From Pirellulales bacterium (lineage in GTDB: Bacteria; Planctomycetota; Planctomycetia; Pirellulales; JACPPG01), in contig DASYDW010000056.1 of NCBI GenBank assembly GCA_036499395.1, forward strand, positions 1 through 64,000: a DNA stretch of 64,000 nt, given 5' to 3'. Below the pieces are notes generated by a model. That model was not told the DNA's origin. It was given only the letters and a program-made list of their open reading frames with translations, and made no database searches. The translations under genes and the position numbers were made by a program. Positions 8,902 to 17,531 of this stretch are shown one piece after another. Every line of letters starts with the position of its first letter. Position 1 is the stretch's first letter.

Positions 8902-10084
8902 GGTTCTGGTTGTTGGTCAAACGCCGCCGCCGTATCTCGGTCAGCCGATCATGCTGCAAAAGCTGCTCGATAGCGGCATTGCAGACGTCGAGCTGCATCA
9001 TGTCGGCATCCGGCTGTCGACCGACGCCAATGAGGTCGGCCGCTTTGGTTGGACAAAGGTGTTGAATCTTTTTCCGATCATCGCGCACATCTGGTGGGCG
9101 CGAATCTTCCGCGGCGTGAAGATACTTTACTACCCGCCCGCCGGACCGAACCGCGTGACCATGTTCCGCGATTTCGCGATCCTGCTTCCCACGCGTTTCT
9201 TGTTCGCGAAAACGATCTTCCACTTCCATGCCAGCGGGCTGTCGGAAATGTATCCGCGCCTGCCGGCCTGGCAGCGGTGGTTATTTCGGCGCGCGTATTA
9301 CAACGCCGACGCTGGGATCCGCCTTTCGGAGCTAACGCCCGACGACGCGCGACAGTTGCGCGTCCATCGCGAATACGTGATCGCCAACGGCATCGACGAT
9401 CCCTGTCCCGCTGGCCCGATTACGGACACGACGCCGGTCAGCACGCAGCGCCCGCTGCGAGTTCTCTTCGTGGCGATGCTACGCGAATCGAAGGGAGTGC
9501 TGGTCCTGATCGAAGCCGCGGCACAACTGGCCCAGCGCGGCGTCCCGGTCGAAGTTGAGATCATGGGCCAGTTCATCAGCCCGGAATTCGCCGATCGGGT
9601 GCATGCACGCGTCAAAGAACTAGGGGTCGAGGATCGCGTCAAATTCCTGGGCATGCTCACCGGCGATGCAAAGTTCGCCGCTTATGCGCGGGCCGATATC
9701 TTCTCGATGCCCACGTTCTACGAATCCGAGGCGTTCCCGGTCGTGCTGCTCGAGGCGATGGCCTACGGCCTGCCGATCGTGGCCACGCGCTGGCGCGGAA
9801 TTCCGACGATCGTCGATGACGAAGTGACGGGCTTCCTGGTCGAGCCGCGCGACTCAAGCCCCGTGGCAGATCGCATCGCGGAATTGGCCGAGGATCCGGC
9901 CCTGCGAGTTCGCCTCGGACAGGCGGGACGCGAGAAGTTCCTCGATCTGTACGTTTGGGAACGCCACCTCACAAACATGCGCCGCGTCTTTCTGGACACC
10001 GCCGGCATCGTCGACGCCCGACATGACGAAGTCACACTGCAGCAACCTGCCCCGAGCGAAGCCAAGGTCGAAGCCCTCGCCTGA
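8894..10084 (+). CDS. Glycosyltransferase family 4
   Basis: A 396-residue retaining GT-B glycosyltransferase. The C-terminal donor domain is clear: LRVLFVAMLRESKGVLVLIEA, VKFLGMLTGDAKFAAYARADIF and the EX7E-like stretch FYESEAFPVVLLEAMAYGLP. The start ATG 8894 has GAGG ahead of it and lies inside the end of the family-2 transferase gene. A longer reading frame extends upstream to 8573 but would overlap that gene for over 300 bases. It is the last gene of the continuous polysaccharide block. Confidence 0.9.
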   Translation: MVKVLVVGQTPPPYLGQPIMLQKLLDSGIADVELHHVGIRLSTDANEVGRFGWTKVLNLFPIIAHIWWARIFRGVKILYYPPAGPNRVTMFRDFAILLPTRFLFAKTIFHFHASGLSEMYPRLPAWQRWLFRRAYYNADAGIRLSELTPDDARQLRVHREYVIANGIDDPCPAGPITDTTPVSTQRPLRVLFVAMLRESKGVLVLIEAAAQLAQRGVPVEVEIMGQFISPEFADRVHARVKELGVEDRVKFLGMLTGDAKFAAYARADIFSMPTFYESEAFPVVLLEAMAYGLPIVATRWRGIPTIVDDEVTGFLVEPRDSSPVADRIAELAEDPALRVRLGQAGREKFLDLYVWERHLTNMRRVFLDTAGIVDARHDEVTLQQPAPSEAKVEALA

Positions 10085-10143
10085 CCTTGCTCGAGATCGC
10101 GTACGAAATCACACCTTGATGCTCCCCACCAGCGCGACAAAGC

Positions 10144-11142
10144 ATGAAATTTAGCGGATCGAAAACTGGCCGCGGCCCCTCCTCGGCCGTGGCGACCCCC
10201 AGCCGAACGGAATCAAAGCGAACGGATGCCACCGGGCGCGTCGAGACGAGCGTCCCTGCACCGTTGGGGCGGATCCATTGGCGCAATTCTCATTCGGCCT
10301 TGGCCGCGGCGCTGAATTTGACGACCGATGCCGTCTACTTCGTGTCGCTCGACGACATGTGCATTTGCGCTGCGAACGTCGCAGCCACGACGCGCACAGG
10401 GTATGAAGTGGCAGAGCTGATCGGAATGCGTCTGAATGAAGTCGTGGCGGTATCCGCCGGAATTGATCCAGTCGAGTTGCATCAGGATGATGCCGAACTG
10501 GCGTCCCTGGCCGCGCGGGGCGTCGAACGCGCCAAGGACGGGCAGGCCCTGGAAGTCGAAATCCGCTGGCGGCGCGTCGCCAGCGAAGGTGAGTCGCTGT
10601 TGGTGGCCGCGGTGCGCGAAGTCGTGACACCGGAAGTCATCGTGCCGCCGGCGATCGAGCCCGATCCACGCGACCCGCTGACCGAATTACCCAGCCGGGC
10701 GCGCCTGGCATCGCGGTTGCGAACGATCGAGCGCCAGATGCGCAGCGAACCTGCGCCGGTGGCGATCCTGTTTCTGGATGTCGATCGATTCAAGGACATC
10801 AACGACACGCACGGCCACCTGACCGGCGACCGCGTGTTGCGCGAAATCGCTCAGCGGTTACTGAACTGCGTCCGGCAAGATGACCTGGTTGTGCGCTACG
10901 GCGGTGACGAATTCGTCGTCCTGCTGCACGCGGTCCGCTCGCAGCAGCAGGTCGAGCAGATGGTTGAACGTATCGCGACCGAGATTCGCATCCCCATCGC
11001 CTTGGCCGACGGGCAATTGATCGTCACGGCAAGCATCGGCCTGGCCGTGGCGCACGATGCGGCGGAAACGCAAGATCTGCTCGAAACGGCGGACCAGGCC
11101 ATGTATAGGGCCAAACGTGCCGGCCGTCGCCCCTCGCGATAA
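10144..11142 (+). CDS. PAS-GGDEF diguanylate cyclase
   Basis: Makes cyclic di-GMP from two GTP. Residues ~55-165 form a PAS domain (AVYFVSLDDMCICAANVAA, then GYEVAELIGMRLNEV). The GGDEF domain runs from DPLTELPSRARL to the end; the active-site GGDEF is at 253-257 and the inhibitory I-site RQDD at 244-247, five residues upstream as in PleD, so the enzyme should be active and feedback-controlled. LFLDVDRFKDINDTHGH carries the Mg-binding Asp. No membrane segment is seen, so it is likely cytosolic. Being directly downstream of the polysaccharide genes, it may regulate their output; this is inference. Confidence 0.92.
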   Translation: MKFSGSKTGRGPSSAVATPSRTESKRTDATGRVETSVPAPLGRIHWRNSHSALAAALNLTTDAVYFVSLDDMCICAANVAATTRTGYEVAELIGMRLNEVVAVSAGIDPVELHQDDAELASLAARGVERAKDGQALEVEIRWRRVASEGESLLVAAVREVVTPEVIVPPAIEPDPRDPLTELPSRARLASRLRTIERQMRSEPAPVAILFLDVDRFKDINDTHGHLTGDRVLREIAQRLLNCVRQDDLVVRYGGDEFVVLLHAVRSQQQVEQMVERIATEIRIPIALADGQLIVTASIGLAVAHDAAETQDLLETADQAMYRAKRAGRRPSR

Positions 11143-11283
11143 CCGGTCCGCGCCGCGCGTAACAACGTTCATTCGGTGGTCCGCGCATTCGCTATAACCC
11201 ATAACAATCGGACCGTATCGCGGGACTCGGGCGCCGCGGTTGGACGACCCTCGGAGAGCGGGCCATAGTTGGGTTGAATGATC

Positions 11284-11307
11284 ACTGGCCCGGATCGCAG
11301 GGCCAGT
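11284..11307 (+). other. Inverted repeat upstream of galE
   Basis: A perfect 8-bp stem, ACTGGCCC and GGGCCAGT, around an 8-base loop. It sits 33 bases before the galE start and 141 bases after the cyclase stop. There is no T-tract, so it is more likely a mRNA leader hairpin or an operator than a terminator. Only the symmetry is seen. Confidence 0.35.
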
Positions 11308-11339
11308 CATCGCCGTACACATCAGGAGTTAGCGAGCCC

Positions 11340-12323
11340 ATGCGGATACTTGTCACCGGCGGAGCAGGATACATCGGCAGTCACGCCGTGCGGTTGCTCG
11401 CGCGCGCCGGACACGACGTCTGGTCCTACGACAATCTCTGCCTGGGCCACCGGCAAGCCGTCCCGACCGGCCGGCTGATTGTGGGCGAGCTGAACGATCG
11501 CGCGCTCCTGGAAGGCACCTTGCGCGAGAAGAACATCGAGGCGGTCATGCACTTCGCCGCCTTCTCGCTCGTGGGGGAATCGGTCGCGAACCCGGCGATT
11601 TATTACCAAAACAATCTGGCCTCGAGTCTGTCATTGCTCGAGTCGATGCGCGCCGCCGGCGTGACTCGCATTGTGTTGTCGAGCACCACGGCCACGTATG
11701 GCGCTCCCGAACATACGCCGATCGCCGAAGACACGCCGCAGCGACCGATCAATCCTTACGGCTTTACGAAGCTGGTGGTCGAGCACGCCTTGGCTGATTA
11801 CGCGCGAGCCTACGGCTTTGCTTACGCCGCGCTACGATATTTCAACGCCTCGGGCGCGAGTGCCGACGCCGAGATCGGCGAGGACCACAAACCGGAATCG
11901 CACTTGATACCGCTCGTACTACAGGTTGCCCTCGGCCAGCGCGAATCGATCACGATCTTCGGCGAAGACTATCCCACGCCCGACGGCACCTGCATCCGCG
12001 ACTACATCCACGTCGACGACCTGGGCTCGGCCCATATCAAGGCGCTTGAACGCTTACGCCCCGGGCACGGCATTTTATGCAACCTGGGGATCGGCCGTGG
12101 CTACAGCGTGCGTGAGGTGATCGACGCTTGCCGGCGCGTAACGGGGCACAAGATTCCGGCCGTCGTCGGCCCGCGCCGCCCTGGCGATCCGCCGGAACTG
12201 ATCGCCGACGCCACCCGCGCCCGGCGCGAACTCGATTGGCAACCCGCCTACAACGATCTCGAACAGATCGTCGCCACGGCCTGGCAATGGCACCGCACAC
12301 ACCCCAACGGGTATGGCGAGTAG
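11340..12323 (+). CDS. galE: UDP-glucose 4-epimerase
   Basis: Interconverts UDP-glucose and UDP-galactose, supplying precursors for the polysaccharide genes upstream. The Rossmann NAD motif TGGAGYIGSH opens the protein, followed by the short-chain dehydrogenase SSTTATYG serine region and the catalytic YxxxK at Tyr140/Lys144 (NPYGFTK). RYFNASGA, IFGEDYPTPDGTCIRDYIHV and NLGIGRGYSVREVI are classic GalE segments. At 327 residues it is of normal length. An open frame reaches back to 11274, but ATG 11340 starts right at the Rossmann strand and follows AGGAG about 11 bases upstream. Confidence 0.93.
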   Translation: MRILVTGGAGYIGSHAVRLLARAGHDVWSYDNLCLGHRQAVPTGRLIVGELNDRALLEGTLREKNIEAVMHFAAFSLVGESVANPAIYYQNNLASSLSLLESMRAAGVTRIVLSSTTATYGAPEHTPIAEDTPQRPINPYGFTKLVVEHALADYARAYGFAYAALRYFNASGASADAEIGEDHKPESHLIPLVLQVALGQRESITIFGEDYPTPDGTCIRDYIHVDDLGSAHIKALERLRPGHGILCNLGIGRGYSVREVIDACRRVTGHKIPAVVGPRRPGDPPELIADATRARRELDWQPAYNDLEQIVATAWQWHRTHPNGYGE

Positions 12324-12336
12324 CCGTGTCCAGCGC

Positions 12337-12359
12337 AGCGCCTGACGCGGTCGCCGTTA
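12337..12359 (+). repeat. Short intergenic repeat AGCGCCTG..CGCGGTC.CCGTTA
   Basis: A stretch just after galE that closely matches bases 27927-27951 apart from a two-base insertion and one substitution. Both copies lie immediately after a gene stop, and the second copy runs into a hairpin that belongs to the larger repeat family described at 22477 and 33217. Probably a part of the same dispersed element. Confidence 0.35.
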
Positions 12360-12493
12360 TACGACAAGTCCGCCGGGCTTTCGACAAGCGCACCGCCACT
12401 TGCGGCCTTCTCGCCGCTGGCTGAGAATACGGCATTCGTCCCGTATCGCGCGCTTTCCCTCCCTTTTTATGTGGCCTTGCCCGGGCCAGGTTG

Positions 12494-14914
12494 ATGCTAT
12501 CTATGCGCAAACGCATTTTGCGGATCTTGGCCGTGTTGGTGATCGTCGCCTTTGTCGTCGTGCTGGGGGCCGGTTGGTGGACTCATCGACAGGTCGCGGC
12601 CAGTCTGGCACAGCTCGACGGCGAAGTTGCCATCGACGGATTGTCCGGCCCGGTGACCGTCGAACGTGACAATCGCGGTATCCCCACGATCCGCGCCGCC
12701 AGCCGGGACGACGTCGCCTTTGCGCTGGGCTTTGTGCATGCTCAGGAACGTTATTTCCAGATGGACCTGCTGCGGCGCAACTCGGCAGGGGAACTGGCCG
12801 AATTGATCGGACCCAAGCTCGTCGAAAACGATCGCAAGGTGCGCATCCACCGCTTTCGCAACGTCGCTAAAGGCGTACTCGCCAAGGCCAACTCCGACGA
12901 GCAGCGTTCTATCGAGCGCTACACCGCCGGTGTGAACGCGGGTCTGAAATCGTTGGGAGCACCACCGTTCGAGTATTTGCTGATGGGCATCGAACCGGCG
13001 CCCTGGCAGCCCGAGGACTGCGCCCTGGTCATGTTCTCGATGTATATCGACCTGCAAGGCGAGGATTATCGGGACGAAGCGACGCTCGGCATGTTGTATA
13101 ACGTGCTACCTCACCCGCTGGCCGAGTTTCTCGCGCCGCGCGGCACCGAATGGGACGCGCCGATCCACGGCGAGGCGTTCGAAGCGCCCCCCATCCCCGG
13201 ACCGGAAGTTTTCGACACGCGCAAGCTCGACACCGACGCGGTCGCCTATCTGCAGCCGCGCGGCACGCTCCCCCCCGAAGCCCACGTTCACTTGGGCAGT
13301 AATAACTGGGCCGTTTCCGGCAAGCGTACGGCCGACGGCCGCGCGATGATCGCCGACGATATGCACCTGGGCATTCGCGTGCCGCACATCTGGTATCGCG
13401 CATCACTCGCCTGGAACGAACCAAACGATCCTGCCAAGGAACATCAGATCACGGGCGTGTCGCTTCCCGGTACGCCCGGCGTCATCGTCGGCAGCAACGG
13501 GCACGTCGCCTGGGGTTTCACCAACAGCGAAGGAGACTGGGTCGATGTCGTACTCGTCGACGTCGATCCCAACGACAGGAACAAATATCTCACTCCCGAC
13601 GGCCCGCGCGAATTCGAGCATCACGAAGAGACGATCCACGTCGCCGACTCGCCAGATGAGACGATGGACGTCGTTTCGACGATCTGGGGACCGGTCATGG
13701 ATCACGACCGCGAGGGTCGACCGCGCGTCGAACGCTGGGTGGCCCACGATCCAGAAGGGGTGAACATGGGCCTGTTAAAGATCGAAGCGGCCGAGACGCT
13801 GGAAGAAGCCCTGCGATTGGCAAACCTCAGTGGCTCGCCGGCGCAGAATTTCGTCGTCGCAGACGACAAGGGACGCATCGCCTGGACCATCATGGGACGT
13901 ATTCCCAAGCGTGTCGGCTTCGACGGACGCTTGCCCTCGTCGTGGGCCGATGGTTCGCACCGCTGGGACGGCTGGCTGTCGCCGGAGGAATATCCACGCG
14001 TCGTCGAGCCGGAGGACGGCCGGTTGTGGACCGCCAACGGTCGCGTCGTCAGCGATGACATGCTCGTCACGCTCGGCGACGGCGGATATGACCTGGGAGC
14101 GCGCGCCCAACAAATCCGCGACGACCTGCGCACGCTCAACCAGGCGAACGAGGCCGACATGCTGCGCATCCAGCTCGATGACAAGGCCGTATTCCTCGAG
14201 CGCTGGCAGAAGCTGATGATGGAAGTGCTGTCTCAGGATGCGGTGGCCGACAATACGAAGCGCGCCGAGCTACGGCGTTACGTTGACCACTGGGGCGGTC
14301 ACGCGTCGATTGATTCGGTCGGCTTTCGCGCCGTGCGGACATTCCGCCGGCGGCTTCTGACGCAGCTTTCGGACGTGCTGGTCAGCCCCTGCAAGAAAAT
14401 CGATAAGGAGTTTTCGATCGTCAAGCTCGATCGCACCGAAGGGCCATTGTGGCGACTCGTCTCCGAGCGCCCCGAGCATTTGATTGACCCGCGCTTCAAG
14501 ACCTGGGATGAGCTTTTGCTAGCGGCCGTTGACGATGTGATCGACGATGCCACGAAGAACAACGGCAAGATTTCCGATTACACCTGGGGCGCGTATAACA
14601 CCACGCACATTCAACACCCGCTGAGCATGGCACTGCCGGCGTTGGCCACCTGGCTCGATATGCCGGCCCAGCCGCTGCCGGGCGATTCGGAAAACATGCC
14701 GCGGATCCAGGCTCCGGCGATGGGGGCCTCGCAGCGCATGGCCGTCTCGCCAGGGCATGAGAAAGATGGCTACCTGCACATGCCGTGTGGGCAAAGCGGC
14801 CATCCGCTATCGCCCCACTATCGCGACGAACACGCCAACTGGGCCGACGGCAAGGCCGAGCCCTTTTTGCCCGGCGAGACCGTTCACACGCTGACGCTCA
14901 AGCCGGCGGCGTAA
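12494..14914 (+). CDS. Penicillin acylase family (Ntn-hydrolase) amidase
   Basis: An 806-residue precursor of the penicillin G acylase/acylhomoserine lactone acylase family, which cleaves N-acyl amides. An N-terminal hydrophobic anchor or signal (ILRILAVLVIVAFVVVLGAG) points to export or membrane attachment. The A-chain region shows IPTIRAASRDDVAFALGFVHAQER. The autoprocessing site is GSNNWAVSG, with the nucleophile Ser at about residue 269, which would become the new N-terminus of the B chain. VAWGFTNSEGDWVDV matches the conserved oxyanion segment. The substrate is unknown; lactone quenching or antibiotic cleavage are family possibilities. ATG 12503 is an alternative start. Confidence 0.88.
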   Translation: MLSMRKRILRILAVLVIVAFVVVLGAGWWTHRQVAASLAQLDGEVAIDGLSGPVTVERDNRGIPTIRAASRDDVAFALGFVHAQERYFQMDLLRRNSAGELAELIGPKLVENDRKVRIHRFRNVAKGVLAKANSDEQRSIERYTAGVNAGLKSLGAPPFEYLLMGIEPAPWQPEDCALVMFSMYIDLQGEDYRDEATLGMLYNVLPHPLAEFLAPRGTEWDAPIHGEAFEAPPIPGPEVFDTRKLDTDAVAYLQPRGTLPPEAHVHLGSNNWAVSGKRTADGRAMIADDMHLGIRVPHIWYRASLAWNEPNDPAKEHQITGVSLPGTPGVIVGSNGHVAWGFTNSEGDWVDVVLVDVDPNDRNKYLTPDGPREFEHHEETIHVADSPDETMDVVSTIWGPVMDHDREGRPRVERWVAHDPEGVNMGLLKIEAAETLEEALRLANLSGSPAQNFVVADDKGRIAWTIMGRIPKRVGFDGRLPSSWADGSHRWDGWLSPEEYPRVVEPEDGRLWTANGRVVSDDMLVTLGDGGYDLGARAQQIRDDLRTLNQANEADMLRIQLDDKAVFLERWQKLMMEVLSQDAVADNTKRAELRRYVDHWGGHASIDSVGFRAVRTFRRRLLTQLSDVLVSPCKKIDKEFSIVKLDRTEGPLWRLVSERPEHLIDPRFKTWDELLLAAVDDVIDDATKNNGKISDYTWGAYNTTHIQHPLSMALPALATWLDMPAQPLPGDSENMPRIQAPAMGASQRMAVSPGHEKDGYLHMPCGQSGHPLSPHYRDEHANWADGKAEPFLPGETVHTLTLKPAA

Positions 14915-15078
14915 CGCGCTTCGTCAAATCGGAAAGCCGCTCGACGCCCGCACCTAAGTTAGATTCCGATTGCTTTTCGCACGCCAGACTTTTAATCTCT
15001 ACAGTGGCCTGGCGCGGCGGTACGTGAATTGGGCGATACTGCGCACATGCGTCACCTTTCTGGCAGGAGATACCAATC

Positions 15079-16872
15079 GTGAACGGTTCCATCCACTCTT
15101 CGCGCCGCGCTGTTGGCGTTCTCTCTCTTTGCCTGACGAGCATGTCGATCGCTTTTTGGGGGCAGGACTCGGGTGCGGACGAAGTTCGCGTCGGTCGCAA
15201 GATCGACAACTTCTCACTGCACGACGCCCGTGGCACAACCCGAACGCTACAGGATTACAGCGATGCGAAGCTGGTCGTGGTTGCGTTCCTGGGCACCGAA
15301 TGCCCGCTGGCGAATGCCTATCTGCCGCGACTGGCCGAACTGTCGGCCCAGTGGAAGCCGCAGGGAGTAACGTTCCTGGGCGTCAACTCGAATCAGCAAG
15401 ACTCGATCACCGAGGTGGCCGCTCATGCGCAGCGGATGGAGATTCCGTTTCCGGTCTTGAAAGATCCGGCCAACGAAATCGCGGATCGCTTTGGCGCTGT
15501 GCGTACGCCCGAGGTTTTTGTTCTCGATGGCGATCGCGTGGTGCGCTACTGGGGCCGCATTGACGATCAGTACGGCGTTGGCTATCAGCGCAAGAAGGTC
15601 GGCCGTAGCGATCTTTCCACAGCCATCGAAGAGCTGCTGGCCGGCAAAGCTGTCAGCGAGCCTGTGACCGAATCTCCCGGCTGCTTGATCGGCCGCGTGA
15701 AGCGTCCCAACCCGAAAGGCGACGTCACTTATACGAAGCAGATCGCGCGGCTTTTGCAGGCCCGCTGCGTCGAATGCCACCACGACGGACAAATCGCTCC
15801 GTTCTCGCTGACCAGCTATGACGAGGCCGTCGGCTGGGCCGAGATGATGAAAGAAGTCGTCCACGAACGGCGCATGCCTCCGTGGATGGCCGCGCCCGAT
15901 CACGGCAACTTCAAGAACAATCCTTCGCTAAGCGCCGACGAGATCGCGCTGTTGGATCATTGGATCGAGAACGGTTGCCCCGAAGGGGACAAAGCCGACC
16001 TGCCCGAGCCCGCTCACTTCGCCGAGGGTTGGGGCATCGACAAGCCGGACCAGATTTTCTACATGCGCGACGAACCATACACGGTGCCGGCCGAAGGGAT
16101 CGTCAGTTACAAGCACTTCATCGTTGATCCCGGTTTCACCGAAGATCATTGGATCAAGCAGGCCGAGGTCAAAGCCGGCAATCCAGCCGTCGTGCATCAC
16201 GTAATTGTGTTCATCCAGCAGCAGGGCTCGCTCGACTTCGGCGATCCGCAGATGGCGTATGCGCCCGGCATGACGCCGCGACGCCTGGAAAACGGCGCCG
16301 CGATACGCATTCCTGCCGGGGCCAAGCTGGTATTTCAGTGCCACTACACCCCCAACGGCAAGGCTCAGGACGATCGCAGCTACGTCGGCCTGGTCTATGC
16401 CAAGCCCGAGGAAGTGACGCACGAAGTGCTGGGGTCGAGTTGCGGACAGATGACACTCACGATTCCTCCCAACGAGGCCAACCACCAGGTCACCGCGCGG
16501 CACAAGTTCCGCCGCGATACAACGCTGTTGGGCATGAACCCGCACATGCACCTGCGGGGCAAGTCGTTCCGCTACGAGCTGATTCATCCCGATGGCACTA
16601 ACGAGATTCTGCTCGACGTGCCGCGTTACGACTTCAACTGGCAGTTGTGGTACATGCTTCAGGAGCCGAAGAAGATCCCGAAGGGGAGCACTATGATCTG
16701 CACCGCTTACTTCGACAATTCGTCCGACAACCTGGCCAACCCCAATCCCAATACCACCGTGAACTGGGGCGAGCAGACGTGGGACGAAATGATGTTCGGC
16801 TTCTACTCGGTGATCAACCCGGTTGATCCCGTGGCCGAAGCGGCAAACAAGGCGACGAAGAAGAAACGCTAA
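15079..16872 (+). CDS. Redoxin - cytochrome c - copper monooxygenase-like fusion, copy 1
   Basis: A 597-residue exported protein with three modules. After a signal-like N-terminus, residues ~35-200 are an AhpC/TSA thioredoxin fold (FSLHDARG, VVVAFLGTECPLANAYLP) with only Cys75 of the usual CxxC. A single haem c site CVECH is at 230-234. The C-terminal half resembles peptidylglycine alpha-hydroxylating monooxygenase: His373-His374, His422 (QCHYTPNG), His489-x-His491 (NPHMHLRGKSF) and Met571/572 (DEMMFGF), matching both copper sites of that enzyme. The GTG start follows AGGAGA. A paralogue lies at 41793. The substrate is unknown. Confidence 0.85.
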   Translation: MNGSIHSSRRAVGVLSLCLTSMSIAFWGQDSGADEVRVGRKIDNFSLHDARGTTRTLQDYSDAKLVVVAFLGTECPLANAYLPRLAELSAQWKPQGVTFLGVNSNQQDSITEVAAHAQRMEIPFPVLKDPANEIADRFGAVRTPEVFVLDGDRVVRYWGRIDDQYGVGYQRKKVGRSDLSTAIEELLAGKAVSEPVTESPGCLIGRVKRPNPKGDVTYTKQIARLLQARCVECHHDGQIAPFSLTSYDEAVGWAEMMKEVVHERRMPPWMAAPDHGNFKNNPSLSADEIALLDHWIENGCPEGDKADLPEPAHFAEGWGIDKPDQIFYMRDEPYTVPAEGIVSYKHFIVDPGFTEDHWIKQAEVKAGNPAVVHHVIVFIQQQGSLDFGDPQMAYAPGMTPRRLENGAAIRIPAGAKLVFQCHYTPNGKAQDDRSYVGLVYAKPEEVTHEVLGSSCGQMTLTIPPNEANHQVTARHKFRRDTTLLGMNPHMHLRGKSFRYELIHPDGTNEILLDVPRYDFNWQLWYMLQEPKKIPKGSTMICTAYFDNSSDNLANPNPNTTVNWGEQTWDEMMFGFYSVINPVDPVAEAANKATKKKR

Positions 16873-16909
16873 GCGTGGAACTCAGCAGGTTTTTAATCTG
16901 CGCAAAATA

Positions 16910-16946
16910 AAATCGGCTGCGCGAAACTTGTTCGCGCAGCCGATTT
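16910..16946. terminator. Bidirectional Rho-independent terminator
   Basis: A perfect 16-bp inverted repeat with the arms AAATCGGCTGCGCGAA and its complement, and a 5-base loop ACTTG. It sits between two convergent genes, the redoxin-copper protein and the IscA gene. Short A/T-rich flanks occur on both sides, fitting termination in both directions. Confidence 0.8.
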
Positions 16947-16984
16947 GTGTATTCAATTTCAAGGCGCGCCGGTGGCGCGTGCCG

Positions 16985-17317
16985 CTAAGCCTGAAACGAG
17001 CTGCCGCAACCGCAGCTCTTCACGGCGTTCGGGTTGTCGAACGTGAAGCCGCGCTTCTCCAAGCCGTCATAGAAGTCGACCGTTGTGCCGTCCAAGTACA
17101 AGGCGCTCTTCTTGTCGACGACAACCGGCACGCCATGGCACTCGAATTTAGAGTCGATCTTTTCGTCGAACGCCTTATCGAAGCCCAGGTTGTATTGGAA
17201 GCCGCTGCATCCGCCGCCGACCACGCCAACACGTAGCACGGTCTCGGGTCCGAGCTTTTGCTCGGTGATGATGCGCTTGACCTCGTTCGCGGCCTTTTCA
17301 CTCAGCAAAACTGCCAT
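16985..17317 (-). CDS. Iron-sulfur cluster assembly accessory protein, HesB/IscA/SufA family
   Basis: A 110-residue A-type carrier that delivers Fe-S clusters or iron to apoproteins. The three invariant cysteines are present: [11 protein letters not shown] and the C-terminal SCGCGSSF. Length is normal. A cysteine desulfurase gene lies upstream on the same strand, supporting a role in cluster building, but the U-type scaffold gene is not in between and is not seen in this window. A putative -10 box TATAAT lies about 60 bases before the start. Confidence 0.93.
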   Translation of the reverse strand: MAVLLSEKAANEVKRIITEQKLGPETVLRVGVVGGGCSGFQYNLGFDKAFDEKIDSKFECHGVPVVVDKKSALYLDGTTVDFYDGLEKRGFTFDNPNAVKSCGCGSSFQA

Positions 17318-17377
17318 ATCAGTCCGAAGCCTCCGGGAGGGTTGGTATTCGATTTTCGCAACCGGTTTATGTGATTA

Positions 17378-17383
17378 ATTATA
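17378..17383 (-). promoter_or_regulatory. Putative -10 box for the IscA-family gene
   Basis: Read on the minus strand this is TATAAT, a perfect sigma-70 -10 hexamer, about 60 bases upstream of the IscA start. The expected -35 region 16-17 bases further up is only a poor match (CTTCCC), so the call rests on the -10 box and position. It would let the gene be expressed apart from the desulfurase gene. Confidence 0.35.
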
Positions 17384-17531
17384 CGATCCCTCCCCGAAAG
17401 GGAAGGGCGCAATCCGCCACGGAACTTGCGCTCGGAAACCGGCCCCGATTCCCCCGAGAATCGAAGGCCGCCCCCCGCGACTGGCCATCGAACGCCCGCC
17501 CGGCGTCTCTCCTACCCGAGAAATGCCCGAA

